Source of the DNA: Clostridiaceae bacterium UBA4839
GTDB taxonomy: Bacteria > Bacillota > Clostridia > Clostridiales > Caloramatoraceae
DNA: 12,631 nucleotides
Direction: 5' to 3'
NCBI GenBank assembly: GCA_002400085.1
Contig: DHEX01000130.1
Location: 1,363 to 13,993, forward strand
Position numbers and translations under genes: made by a program. Below are positions 6,160-12,623 of the stretch, one piece after another (positions within the stretch are counted from its first letter, which is position 1; the number at the start of each line of letters is the position of its first letter). The notes below the pieces were generated by a model. The model did no database searches. It saw nothing but the letters and a program-made list of their open reading frames with translations, and had not been told where the DNA came from.

Positions 6160-6558
6160 ATGTCAAAACAATATGACTTTAGTGAAATGGCATTTCCATG
6201 CGGTTTTGCCCCAATGTATGTTTATCCATATGCTGATGATTTACGTACTGATGACTTGAATGATGATGATTTACGTGCTGATGGTAAAACACCATCTGTA
6301 CCTCAACCATCTGCCCCTCAACCACCTCAATCTGAAATGCAGCCGCCAATATTTGATATTAACTATACTCAAGGTTATTTAAGAACACAAATTGGTAAAA
6401 AAGTAAAAGTCATTTTTTTAATTGGGACAAATTTATATATTGACAGAGAAGGCGTACTTACTGAGGTAGGAATAAGCTATATTATTTTAAAAAATGAAAC
6501 TACAAGGGTTACAGAGCTTTGTGATATTTACTCAATAAAATTTGTACAATTCTTTTAA
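6160..6558 (+). CDS. GerQ-like small spore coat protein
   Basis: The start at ATG 6160 is fixed by TTAGGAGG 6 nt upstream and gives 132 residues. Residues 1-25 are rich in aromatic residues and Pro. Residues 26-42 form an acidic DDLR/DDLN repeat, 44-63 is a Pro/Gln linker, and 67-132 is a folded domain (YTQGYLRTQIGKKVKV to DIYSIKFVQFF) with alternating beta-strand character. This layout, a low-complexity N-terminus and small C-terminal beta domain directly after a CwlJ-type hydrolase, matches GerQ-type coat proteins. Those are cross-linked into the coat and retain CwlJ there. Direct sequence identity to B. subtilis GerQ looks low, so the call rests on position and layout. The gene ends just before a strong hairpin. 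Confidence 0.6.
   Translation: MSKQYDFSEMAFPCGFAPMYVYPYADDLRTDDLNDDDLRADGKTPSVPQPSAPQPPQSEMQPPIFDINYTQGYLRTQIGKKVKVIFLIGTNLYIDREGVLTEVGISYIILKNETTRVTELCDIYSIKFVQFF
6235..6283 (+). repeat. Imperfect 19-bp direct repeat coding acidic motif
   Basis: GATGATTTACGTACTGATG at 6235-6253 recurs at 6265-6283 with one change (A to G), 30 bp apart. It codes DDLRTD and DDLRAD, with a related DDLND between them, in the low-complexity part of the GerQ-like protein. Confidence 0.7.
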
Positions 6559-6563
6559 TTTAA

Positions 6564-6597
6564 GGAAGGAGCGCGTTTTCGCGCTCCTTCCGATTTT
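6564..6597. terminator. Bidirectional hairpin terminator
   Basis: GGAAGGAGCGCG (6564-6575) and CGCGCTCCTTCC (6580-6591) make a perfect 12-bp stem with a TTTT loop. On the plus strand GATTTT follows. It sits between converging genes, 5 bp after the GerQ-like stop and 4 bp from the methyltransferase stop, so it probably serves both. The T-tract is short on each side, but the stem is very stable for this AT-rich DNA. Confidence 0.8.
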
Positions 6598-7726
6598 ACT
6601 TCCTTGGAGGTAACTCCCCAAAATATTCATAATAATAGCATTGAATTCTGCCATTGTATAATTTCCTGTTTTTATCAGCTTTCCTCCCGAAAAGATTTTG
6701 AAACTCATCATAGGATGTTAGTATGAAATAAGACCATTCATTAAGATTTGAAAATACCTTTCCCATGGTTTTGTAAAGCTCTTCAACCTGCTTTTTTTCA
6801 CCTAATCTTTCTCCATAAGGTGGATTACATATTATACATCCATATTTTTTTTGAGAACTAAAATCCTTAACATCAAGCTTTTGAAAAGCAATTAAATCTG
6901 ACACTCCTGCTTTTAATGCATTTTCTCTGGCTGTTTTTAAAACACTCCCATTAATATCAGAAGCAAGGATTCTAAACTCCTCATTATTTATGCTGCTTCT
7001 TGCCTCATCCCTGACTTTATCCCAAATTGATTTGTTAAAATTAGGCCACGCCTCTCCTGCAAACTCTCTATTTATTCCTGGTGCAATATTTTTTCCAATA
7101 AGTGCGGCTTCAATTGGAATAGTCCCAGAACCACATAAAGGATCTGAAAGGATTCTTGATGGCTGCCATCTGCTTAAAAGTACCAATGCTGCAGCAAGTG
7201 TTTCTTTTAAAGGAGCCTCACCTGCTATTTCTCTGTAACCTCTTTTATGTAATGCTGTTCCAGAAGTATCAATTGTAAGTTCTGCCATATCCTTTAAAAG
7301 GGAAATTTCAATTTTATATTCAGGCCCATCCTCTTCAAACCAGTTTATTTTATATTTGCGCTTCATAGCTTCAACTACTGCCTTTTTAACAATAGACTGA
7401 CAGTCAGGAACACTAAATAAAGTTGATTTAACAGACTTACCTAAAATATGCATAAATCCATTTTTAGGGATAAAATCCCCCCATTCTATTGCCTTAGTGC
7501 CTTGAAAAAGTTCCTCAAAAGTCTGAGCTTTAAAGCATCCCACTCTAATAAGGATTCTATCTGCGGTTCTAAGCCACATATTACACCTCGCAATATCCTC
7601 CTCAGTTCCGCTAAAAATAACTCTTCCATTTTCAACTTTTAAATTATCATACCCAAGGTTTTTAAGCTCTAAAGCAGCTATTGACTCTATACCAAAAGTA
7701 GTTGTTGCAATTATCTCATATGTCAT
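6596..7726 (-). CDS. THUMP-domain class I SAM-dependent RNA methyltransferase (YpsC/RlmL-N type)
   Basis: The 376-residue protein has an N-terminal ferredoxin-like/THUMP region (about 1-155), a linker GTALHKRGYREIAGEAPLKE (157-176) and a Rossmann methyltransferase domain. SAM-binding motif I is DPLCGSGTIPIEAAL (195-209), the acidic motif II is ASDING (255-260), and catalytic motif IV is NPPYGERLG (301-309). The NPPY motif indicates N-methylation of a base. This is the family of B. subtilis YpsC and of the N-terminal half of E. coli RlmL, which makes m2G in 23S rRNA; THUMP binds structured RNA. The exact target nucleotide cannot be read. The start at ATG 7726 has AGGAG 9 nt upstream. The gene has its own promoter and converges on the spore operon. 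Confidence 0.88.
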   Translation of the reverse strand: MTYEIIATTTFGIESIAALELKNLGYDNLKVENGRVIFSGTEEDIARCNMWLRTADRILIRVGCFKAQTFEELFQGTKAIEWGDFIPKNGFMHILGKSVKSTLFSVPDCQSIVKKAVVEAMKRKYKINWFEEDGPEYKIEISLLKDMAELTIDTSGTALHKRGYREIAGEAPLKETLAAALVLLSRWQPSRILSDPLCGSGTIPIEAALIGKNIAPGINREFAGEAWPNFNKSIWDKVRDEARSSINNEEFRILASDINGSVLKTARENALKAGVSDLIAFQKLDVKDFSSQKKYGCIICNPPYGERLGEKKQVEELYKTMGKVFSNLNEWSYFILTSYDEFQNLFGRKADKNRKLYNGRIQCYYYEYFGELPPRK

Positions 7727-7759
7727 AAAAATACTCTCCTTTTATCTTATTCAACTAAG

Positions 7760-7788
7760 ATTATATAAACAATTAAGCTTTTTTACAA
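7760..7788 (-). promoter_or_regulatory. Sigma-A promoter of the RNA methyltransferase gene
   Basis: On the minus strand TTGTAA (7788-7783), 17 bp, then a perfect TATAAT (7765-7760) lies about 34 bp before the ATG. Its -35 box overlaps the -35 of the divergent promoter. Confidence 0.6.
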
Positions 7789-7810
7789 CAAAGACTTATT
7801 GTGATAAAAT
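7782..7810 (+). promoter_or_regulatory. Sigma-A promoter of the class IV aminotransferase gene
   Basis: TTTACA (7782-7787, 5 of 6), a 17-bp spacer and TAAAAT (7805-7810, 5 of 6) form a good promoter. Transcription would begin near 7817, at the first base of the GAGGTG ribosome site, leaving a leader of only about 12 nt. An alternative with a longer leader is TTTATC 7741-7746 / TATAAA 7764-7769, with a weaker -35. Confidence 0.5.
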
Positions 7811-7828
7811 AATTTTGAGGTGATTTTT

Positions 7829-8647
7829 ATGGGAGAAGCAGTATTAAATTATTTTATATATAATGAAAATATATACGAAACCAAGGACTTTGAAAAAAAA
7901 TACAAAGCTATTAACCCATCTGTATATGAGGTAATTAGAATAAAGGATGGAAAGGCCTTGTTTTTGGAAGAACATTATGAGCGTTTTATTAATTCCTTAA
8001 AGCTTTCAAAAAGCAGCTTAGAAATTCCTATATCTGAAATAAAGAAGAGCATAAATAAGCTAACTGAATTAAATAAAATATCAAATTATAATGTAAAAAT
8101 AGTTTTTAATAATTTAAATAGTAACAGTATAAATAAATACTATTTCTTTATAAAAACTTCCTACCCCACAAATGAAATGTACGATGAAGGAATAAAAACT
8201 CTTACATATAATGCAATTAGAGAAAACCCTCATGCTAAGGTAATTAATCAAAGCTTAAGAGATAACGTTAATGCTTTATTAAAGGAAAAAGACTGTTATG
8301 AGGCACTTTATATAAATGATAAAAATGAAATAACTGAAGGAAGCCGCTCAAATACTTTCTTTTTAAAGGGAAAGAAGGTGTACACTGCACCAGCTAAAGA
8401 TGTGCTTCTTGGGGTTACAAGACAGCGTATAATAAGGCTTTGCAGAGAAAATGGAATAGAAGTTATAGAGATGCCTATAAAATTAAACGAAATTAATAAA
8501 TTCGATGCCGTATTTATGAGCGGAACATCTCCAAAAGTTTTGCCTATAAAATATATTGATGATATAAAATATGATACAAAATATCCACTTCTATTAAAAA
8601 TAATGAAAATATATGACGATGAAATAAATAATTACCTAAAAAAATAA
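7829..8647 (+). CDS. Class IV PLP-dependent aminotransferase (PabC/IlvE/Dat family)
   Basis: The 272-residue product has the class IV fold. SVYEVIRIKDGKALFLEEHYERF at 31-53 is the N-terminal domain signature. Lys137 in HAKVINQSLRDN is the likely Schiff-base lysine. Glu170 in ITEGSRSNTFFL is the residue that pairs with the PLP ring nitrogen, and GVTRQRII at 195-202 is the phosphate-binding turn. Members include aminodeoxychorismate lyase (folate), branched-chain aminotransferase and D-amino acid transaminase. No folate, branched-chain or D-amino acid gene is adjacent, so I cannot choose between them. The length is a little below typical BCATs and fits PabC/Dat-like enzymes. I prefer ATG 7829, with GAGGTG 6 nt upstream, over GTG at 7820, which lies inside that site. 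Confidence 0.85.
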   Translation: MGEAVLNYFIYNENIYETKDFEKKYKAINPSVYEVIRIKDGKALFLEEHYERFINSLKLSKSSLEIPISEIKKSINKLTELNKISNYNVKIVFNNLNSNSINKYYFFIKTSYPTNEMYDEGIKTLTYNAIRENPHAKVINQSLRDNVNALLKEKDCYEALYINDKNEITEGSRSNTFFLKGKKVYTAPAKDVLLGVTRQRIIRLCRENGIEVIEMPIKLNEINKFDAVFMSGTSPKVLPIKYIDDIKYDTKYPLLLKIMKIYDDEINNYLKK

Positions 8648-8676
8648 TGGGAGCACAAAGCTCTCATTATTTTTTT
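8643..8676 (+). terminator. Rho-independent terminator of the aminotransferase gene
   Basis: AATAATGGGAGC (8643-8654) pairs with GCTCTCATTATT (8660-8671) through 12 pairs including one G-U, with an ACAAA loop, followed by a T-run to 8676. It overlaps the stop codon. Confidence 0.9.
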
Positions 8677-8720
8677 CATAATCCATGCCCTATAAGAACC
8701 AATCCATAGATACAGCAGCT

Positions 8721-8752
8721 GTAATGCCACCTGAATGATAGTAGAGCATTAC
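8721..8752. repeat. 7-bp inverted repeat in intergenic DNA
   Basis: GTAATGC (8721-8727) and GCATTAC (8746-8752) are exact complements 18 bp apart, in a 114-bp stretch between two terminators that holds no gene. No function is evident. Confidence 0.4.
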
Positions 8753-8790
8753 GGATGCTATGCTATAGAATAAAAAATTTAAATAAAGAA

Positions 8791-8823
8791 AAAAGGGCTT
8801 GCAGTAATACTCCAAGCCCTTTT
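8791..8823 (-). terminator. Rho-independent terminator of the four-Cys protein gene
   Basis: On the minus strand AAAAGGGCTTG (8823-8813) and CAAGCCCTTTT (8801-8791) form an 11-bp stem with an 11-nt loop, then TTCTTTATTT. It begins 10 bp after the stop codon at 8833. Confidence 0.85.
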
Positions 8824-8832
8824 AACTAAGTT

Positions 8833-9012
8833 TTATGTCTGATCCAGCCCTTCTAAAACGCTGTCGAAAACATTTATTCTGCATTTTCTGCCATCCCAGT
8901 TTTTACATGTTTCACAGCTGATGCCTGTTCCTCCCAAGGATGAGGTTGTTCCCTCTCCATCATAGTAATCACAGCTCAAACCTACAAGCTTAAGCTGGTC
9001 TACACTTGCCAT
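8833..9012 (-). CDS. Small four-cysteine protein, 59 aa, unknown function
   Basis: Two ATGs are adjacent, at 9015 and 9012. AGGTG stands 2 nt before the first and 5 nt before the second, so the start is taken at 9012. The 59 residues are MASVDQLKLVGLSCDYYDGE, then a Gly/Ser/Thr-rich loop (GTTSSLGGTG), then CETCKNWDGRKC, then INVFDSVLEGLDQT. Cys14, 33, 36 and 44 could bind one zinc or iron atom. It is monocistronic, with a strong terminator of its own. The C-terminal CxxC plus lone C resembles the style of short clostridial DUF1540-type proteins, but the spacing does not match that pattern well. I do not assign a family. Confidence 0.7.
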   Translation of the reverse strand: MASVDQLKLVGLSCDYYDGEGTTSSLGGTGISCETCKNWDGRKCRINVFDSVLEGLDQT

Positions 9013-9141
9013 CATATCACCTGATTTCTAAATAATTATATTTTTATTATCTGATAAAATATAATTATTATGCATCTTTCGATAAAAAAATATATTCCAT
9101 TCATTTCCCCATTCGCAAAGAAGCTCTAATGATGAAAATAT

Positions 9142-9209
9142 CTGTAGGGAGCGGTCTTGACCGTTCCGCCGTTTGACGCTCTGAATTTGGAGAGCAGAAC
9201 GGTGCCAAC
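9142..9209. repeat. GC-rich REP-like palindromic element
   Basis: Within the 250-bp gene-free stretch 9013-9262, a segment much richer in GC than its flanks holds nested inverted repeats. GGAGCGGTC (9148-9156) faces GACCGTTCC (9159-9167). ACCGTTC (9160-9166) pairs with GAACGGT (9197-9203), and GCTCT (9178-9182) with AGAGC (9191-9195). The start, TGTAGGGAGCGGTCTTGACC, has the look of the short GTAGGG-type palindromic repeats scattered between genes in many Firmicutes. It has no coding potential. The rest of the gap, 9013-9141, is AT-rich with no clear feature. Confidence 0.55.
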
Positions 9210-9214
9210 ATTCA

Positions 9215-9256
9215 AATAAACAAAATAGACCCTGCTGAATTTTGCAGGGTCTATTT
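9215..9256 (-). terminator. Rho-independent terminator of the ptsH-ptsI operon
   Basis: On the minus strand AAATAGACCCTGC (9256-9244) pairs with GCAGGGTCTATTT (9235-9223) over 13 perfect base pairs with an 8-nt loop, followed by TGTTTATTT. It starts 6 bp after the ptsI stop codon. Confidence 0.88.
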
Positions 9257-9262
9257 CTATTT

Positions 9263-10915
9263 TTAATATTCTAATGCTTTTTGTGCAAGCTTTTTACATT
9301 CTTCATAGGTAGTGTTCCTGATAATATCTTTAACCTCTAAAATTGAACTAGCACTCATGCTGAAAGCATCAAGTCCAAGCCCTAACAGTATTTTTGCAGC
9401 ATCAGGGTTTGAAGCCATTTCACCGCACATTGCAGTATACTTGCCATATTTATGTGAAGCATCAATGCAGTTTTTAATAAGTCTTATAACAGCAGGGTTA
9501 AAATAGTTATAATATTCCTTAACACTGTTATTTCCTCTATCTGCAGCCAAAGTATACTGAGTTAAATCATTTGTGCCAATACTAAAAAAGTCAACATACT
9601 CAGCAAGCTTATCTGCCATTATTGCTGCTGATGGAATTTCTACCATTATTCCTACTTTAACATCCTTTGAATAAGGAATATTATCCTTTTCAAGTTCCTT
9701 TTTTGCTTCATCTAATATTTCATTTGCTCTTAAAACTTCTTTTAAATCAGAAATCATAGGATACATAATGCTTACATTCCCATAAACTGCTGCACGTAAA
9801 ATAGCTTTAAGCTGTGTCTTAAACATATCAGTTCTTTTAAAGCAAAGTCTTATAGCTCTGCACCCAAGGAATGGGTTTGCCTCTTTTTCCATATTAAAGT
9901 ATGGAATATCTTTGTCACCGCCAATATCAAGAGTTCTAATAGTAACCCTTTTCCCATTCATTGCAGATACAACTTCTTTATACTGCTCAAATTGCTCATC
10001 CTCTGTAGGATAATCATCTCTATCCATATATACAAACTCTGTTCTGAAAAGTCCTATCCCCTCAGCATCATTCTTTAATACTGTCTCCATATCATTTGGT
10101 GTTCCAATGTTTGCTTCAAGGAGAACCTGTTTCCCATCTAACGTTACAGCAGGTAAATCCTTTAATAGGTTTAGTCTTTTTCTGTATGCTGTGTATTCAT
10201 TTTTCTTTTTGTTGTAGATTTCTATGGTTTTAGAATCAGGGTTAATTATAATCTCACCCTCGCTGCCATCTACTATAATAGTATCCCCGGTTTTAACTTT
10301 TGAAGTTATACCCTTTGCTCCAACTACAGCAGGAATCTCCATTATTCTGGATATTATTGCAGTATGAGATGTCGTCCCTCCAGTCTCAGTTACAAAAGCT
10401 GAAACTTTTGTTCTATCAACTGTTGCTGTATCAGAAGGAACTAAATCTTCAGCTACAATAATTGTTCCTTTCGGCAGCTCTGAAAGATCTTTAACCTTCC
10501 CCATAAGATTAAAAATTATCCTTTCGCCTACATCTCTTACGTCAGCAGCTCTTTCTCTTAAATACTTATCTTCTATTTTATTAAACATTTCTTCATAAGT
10601 TTTAGTTACAGAATAAACTGCATACTCAGAATTTACCTTTTCATTTTTTATTTGCGTTTTAATTTGATTTACAAATTCTACATCTTGAAGAATCATATTA
10701 TGAGCTTCAAATATTTTTGCAGTATCCTCTTTACCATCATTTTTCAGCTTTTCTTTAATACTTTGAAGCTGATCGCTGGATTTTATCATTGCATTATCCA
10801 GCCTTTTTAATTCCTTGTCCACATCTTCTATTGTTCTTTTTTCGGCATTGATTTTTTTTACTAATATATATACTTTCCCTATAGCAATACCAGGTGATGC
10901 TTTAATTCCTTTCAT
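9263..10915 (-). CDS. ptsI: PTS Enzyme I (phosphoenolpyruvate-protein phosphotransferase)
   Basis: Enzyme I takes phosphate from PEP onto a His and passes it to HPr, starting sugar import by the phosphotransferase system. The 550 residues are slightly fewer than the usual 570-575. An HPr-binding helical domain (about 25-140) is followed by the phosphohistidine domain, with GGTTSHTAIISR placing the active His at 184. The C-terminal PEP-binding TIM barrel has GIGLFRTEF, TLDIGGDKD, NPFLGCRAIR, MVEIPSAA, SIGTNDLTQY and the acid-base Cys497 in AMCGEMA. All catalytic residues I can check are present. The start at ATG 10915 has GAGGAG 8 nt upstream, formed by the last Glu codons of HPr, with a 5-bp gap. 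It is cytosolic and is followed directly by a strong terminator. Confidence 0.97.
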   Translation of the reverse strand: MKGIKASPGIAIGKVYILVKKINAEKRTIEDVDKELKRLDNAMIKSSDQLQSIKEKLKNDGKEDTAKIFEAHNMILQDVEFVNQIKTQIKNEKVNSEYAVYSVTKTYEEMFNKIEDKYLRERAADVRDVGERIIFNLMGKVKDLSELPKGTIIVAEDLVPSDTATVDRTKVSAFVTETGGTTSHTAIISRIMEIPAVVGAKGITSKVKTGDTIIVDGSEGEIIINPDSKTIEIYNKKKNEYTAYRKRLNLLKDLPAVTLDGKQVLLEANIGTPNDMETVLKNDAEGIGLFRTEFVYMDRDDYPTEDEQFEQYKEVVSAMNGKRVTIRTLDIGGDKDIPYFNMEKEANPFLGCRAIRLCFKRTDMFKTQLKAILRAAVYGNVSIMYPMISDLKEVLRANEILDEAKKELEKDNIPYSKDVKVGIMVEIPSAAIMADKLAEYVDFFSIGTNDLTQYTLAADRGNNSVKEYYNYFNPAVIRLIKNCIDASHKYGKYTAMCGEMASNPDAAKILLGLGLDAFSMSASSILEVKDIIRNTTYEECKKLAQKALEY

Positions 10916-10920
10916 TTTTC

Positions 10921-11184
10921 TTACTCCTCGCCAAATTTATTCTGAACTAATTTTACTAATGCATCAGTAGCTGCGGCCTCATCTTCCCCTTCAGCTATAA
11001 TATTAATAACTGTGCCCTTTGTAATTCCTAATGAAAGCACACCCAGAATTCCTTTTGCACTAACCTGTTTCCCATCCTTTTCAATCATTATATTTGATTT
11101 ATATTTACTTGCTTCTTGAACAAACATTGCAGCAGGCCTTGCATGAAGACCTGATTCGTTTAATAATGTTACACTTTTTTTCAT
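10921..11184 (-). CDS. ptsH: HPr phosphocarrier protein lacking the regulatory serine
   Basis: HPr is the small phosphocarrier between Enzyme I and the sugar-specific EII proteins. The 87 residues show SGLHARPAAMFVQ with the phosphorylated His at 14 and the conserved Arg16-Pro17, then the central helix region SAKGILGVLSLGITKG. In B. subtilis and most Firmicutes this region reads LKSIMGVMSLGI, where Ser46 is phosphorylated by HPr kinase for catabolite repression. Here the aligned residue is Gly45 (codon GGA at 11052-11050). The catalytic half therefore looks intact, but the HPr kinase site is missing. GAGGTGG precedes ATG at 11184, and ptsI follows after 5 bp, so the two form an operon. A LiaF-like gene ends 37 bp upstream. 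Confidence 0.95.
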   Translation of the reverse strand: MKKSVTLLNESGLHARPAAMFVQEASKYKSNIMIEKDGKQVSAKGILGVLSLGITKGTVINIIAEGEDEAAATDALVKLVQNKFGEE

Positions 11185-11221
11185 TTTACCACCTCATTTT
11201 TATTATTAAGCAAAGTTAAAT

Positions 11222-11722
11222 TTAATAGTTCTTTTTCTTTGACAGATTTGTAAATAGCAAATAAACTCCAAGGACAACAAGAAGTATAGGAAAAATATAT
11301 CCATTTATATTGCTGATATCAGGAAAAGCAGACTTTATAAAAGTATAAACACTTACTGCAATAAATATTATTGAAAGTATTAAATTCATACTGCTTTTTT
11401 TATTAAAGAGATAACTTTCTAAAAAGCCTACCCCAATACCAAGAGTATATACAAAATCCATGTTATAGGAATCTGGCCATTTTATTATTGCCTTTAATAA
11501 GAAGAATGCACCATAAACCAGTAAAATACCTCCTAAAAGAATACTCCATGACTCTCTTCTGTTTCCTCTAAAATAATTTGCATGAATAACAATGCCAGGT
11601 ATTAAAAGAAATAAAGGCCATATAATGCTCCATATATCTACACTTAAGCCAATAGTATTTTGAACCATAAGCAGAATCCCTATACCTATCATTGTAATTC
11701 CAATTACCGAACTTTTTTTCAT
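11222..11722 (-). CDS. LiaF/DUF5668-like membrane protein
   Basis: The 166-residue protein has about six hydrophobic segments, near 7-24, 30-47, 60-77, 86-105, 110-128 and 140-158. They form two similar halves: the first has GIGILLMVQNTIG, then WPLFLLIPG, and the second has IFPILLVVLGVYLLF. This short-helix pattern with WPL and IPG motifs is typical of the LiaI/LiaF-like transmembrane region (DUF5668). Such proteins modulate cell-envelope stress signalling in some Firmicutes, but many have no known role. The soluble C-terminal domain of true LiaF is absent. GGAGGTG stands 4 nt before ATG 11722, and a good sigma-A promoter lies upstream. The ptsH gene follows after 37 bp with no terminator, so read-through is likely. 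Confidence 0.7.
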   Translation of the reverse strand: MKKSSVIGITMIGIGILLMVQNTIGLSVDIWSIIWPLFLLIPGIVIHANYFRGNRRESWSILLGGILLVYGAFFLLKAIIKWPDSYNMDFVYTLGIGVGFLESYLFNKKSSMNLILSIIFIAVSVYTFIKSAFPDISNINGYIFPILLVVLGVYLLFTNLSKKKNY

Positions 11723-11749
11723 ATTGCACCTCCTTATACATATACAAAT

Positions 11750-11777
11750 ATTATACTAATATTTTATAAGTTTTCAA
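11750..11777 (-). promoter_or_regulatory. Sigma-A promoter upstream of the LiaF-like gene
   Basis: On the minus strand TTGAAA (11777-11772, 5 of 6), 16 bp, then a perfect TATAAT (11755-11750). The start codon is 28 bp further. With no clear promoter in the 37-bp gap before ptsH, it may also drive ptsH-ptsI. Confidence 0.65.
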
Positions 11778-11797
11778 ATACATAAAATATAGATTCC

Positions 11798-11836
11798 TGT
11801 AATTTACAATTTAAAATCATCAATGAACAAATTACA
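11798..11836. repeat. AT-rich inverted repeat between GDPD and LiaF-like genes
   Basis: TGTAATTT (11798-11805) is complementary to AAATTACA (11829-11836), and the first arm is itself part of the near-palindrome TGTAATTTACA (11798-11808). It could be a weak terminator stem for the phosphodiesterase gene or an operator upstream of the LiaF-like promoter. No T-run marks a proper terminator. Confidence 0.35.
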
Positions 11837-11840
11837 ATCA

Positions 11841-12563
11841 TTACTCCTCTATAACCTTTTTAAGTTTGTCAGGATAATTAGTAATTATCCCATCAATACC
11901 AATTCCAACAAAATATTTCATGCAATTGATATCATCTACTGTATAAGGATTAATCATAATACCATTTGCTCTAGCTTCTTTAACGACTTCAGCATTTATA
12001 GTATAATAATATGGATGGATTGCATCTGCATCTACAGTTTTAGCATAATCATAAGGTCTATAAAGATTTGCCGTATAAAGGATTCCTGTTTTTATATTTT
12101 TGTCTATTTCCTTGCATAATTTTAATGAATAATGATTAAAACTTGATAATATAACCTTATCCTGCATATTATATTTATTTATAGTTTCTATTAACTTTTC
12201 TTCAATTCCTTCATAACGTATTATTCCGGTTTTGATCTCAAAATTTATAATTATATTATTTTCATTGGCAAGTTCTAACAGTTCCTCAACCGTAGGAACC
12301 TTTTCACCTTGATATTCTCTTGCAAACCATGAACCAGCGTCAAGCTTTCTAATTTCTTCAAATGAATGGTCTTTTACAAGTCCAGCTCCACTTGTAGTTC
12401 TGTTTACCATTTCATCATGCATCAAAATTAAGGCCCCATCTTTCGTCATTTGTACATCGGTTTCTATTGCATCACATCCTAACTCTATTGCTCTTTTAAA
12501 TGATGCCATAGTGTTTTCAGGACAATATCCACCTGCCCCCCTATGTGCATAGTTTATAGTCAT
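11841..12563 (-). CDS. Glycerophosphodiester phosphodiesterase, cytoplasmic (GDPD family)
   Basis: The enzyme hydrolyses deacylated phospholipids such as glycerophosphocholine or glycerophosphoethanolamine to glycerol-3-phosphate and an alcohol. The 240 residues form a GDPD TIM barrel. HRGAGGYCPENTMASF at 7-22 holds His7, Arg8 and Glu16, AIETDVQMTKDG has metal ligands Glu34 and Asp36, and MHDE gives His49. FEIK at 108-111 holds Glu109 and Lys111, and GIDGIITNYPDKL closes the barrel. There is no signal peptide, so it resembles the cytosolic UgpQ/YqiK type. The start is ATG 12563 behind GGGAGGAG; the frame extends to 12587, but that part covers the ribosome site. No glycerol or phosphate uptake gene is adjacent. 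Confidence 0.92.
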   Translation of the reverse strand: MTINYAHRGAGGYCPENTMASFKRAIELGCDAIETDVQMTKDGALILMHDEMVNRTTSGAGLVKDHSFEEIRKLDAGSWFAREYQGEKVPTVEELLELANENNIIINFEIKTGIIRYEGIEEKLIETINKYNMQDKVILSSFNHYSLKLCKEIDKNIKTGILYTANLYRPYDYAKTVDADAIHPYYYTINAEVVKEARANGIMINPYTVDDINCMKYFVGIGIDGIITNYPDKLKKVIEE

Positions 12564-12594
12564 AAAAAATCTCCTCCCTTGTAACATTAATTAA

Positions 12595-12623
12595 AGAATA
12601 TATCTACTAAATAATATTTGCAA
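12595..12623 (-). promoter_or_regulatory. Possible sigma-A promoter of the GDPD gene
   Basis: On the minus strand TTGCAA (12623-12618), 17 bp, then TATTCT (12600-12595). Each box matches the consensus at 4 of 6 positions, and spacing is ideal. The start codon lies 31 bp further. Confidence 0.37.

Noticed and set aside
8648..8832. Small RNA gene between the two terminators
   Set aside because: It contains a short inverted repeat (8721-8752) but no promoter with both boxes and no dedicated terminator, since both hairpins are explained by the flanking genes.
8833..9015. DUF1540 assignment for the four-Cys protein
   Set aside because: The Cys spacing (18 residues between the first and second Cys) does not match the DUF1540 pattern well enough to name it.
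9035..9095. Sporulation SigG/SigF promoter before the four-Cys gene
   Set aside because: CATAATA is present on the minus strand, but the GAATA -35 candidate is 20 bp away rather than about 18; a TATAAT at 9035-9040 also lacks a recognisable -35.
11823..12119. 98-residue plus-strand open frame opposite the GDPD gene
   Set aside because: It lies antisense to a gene with clear catalytic motifs, is Ile/Cys/Asn-rich like translated AT-rich antisense, and has no ribosome binding site.
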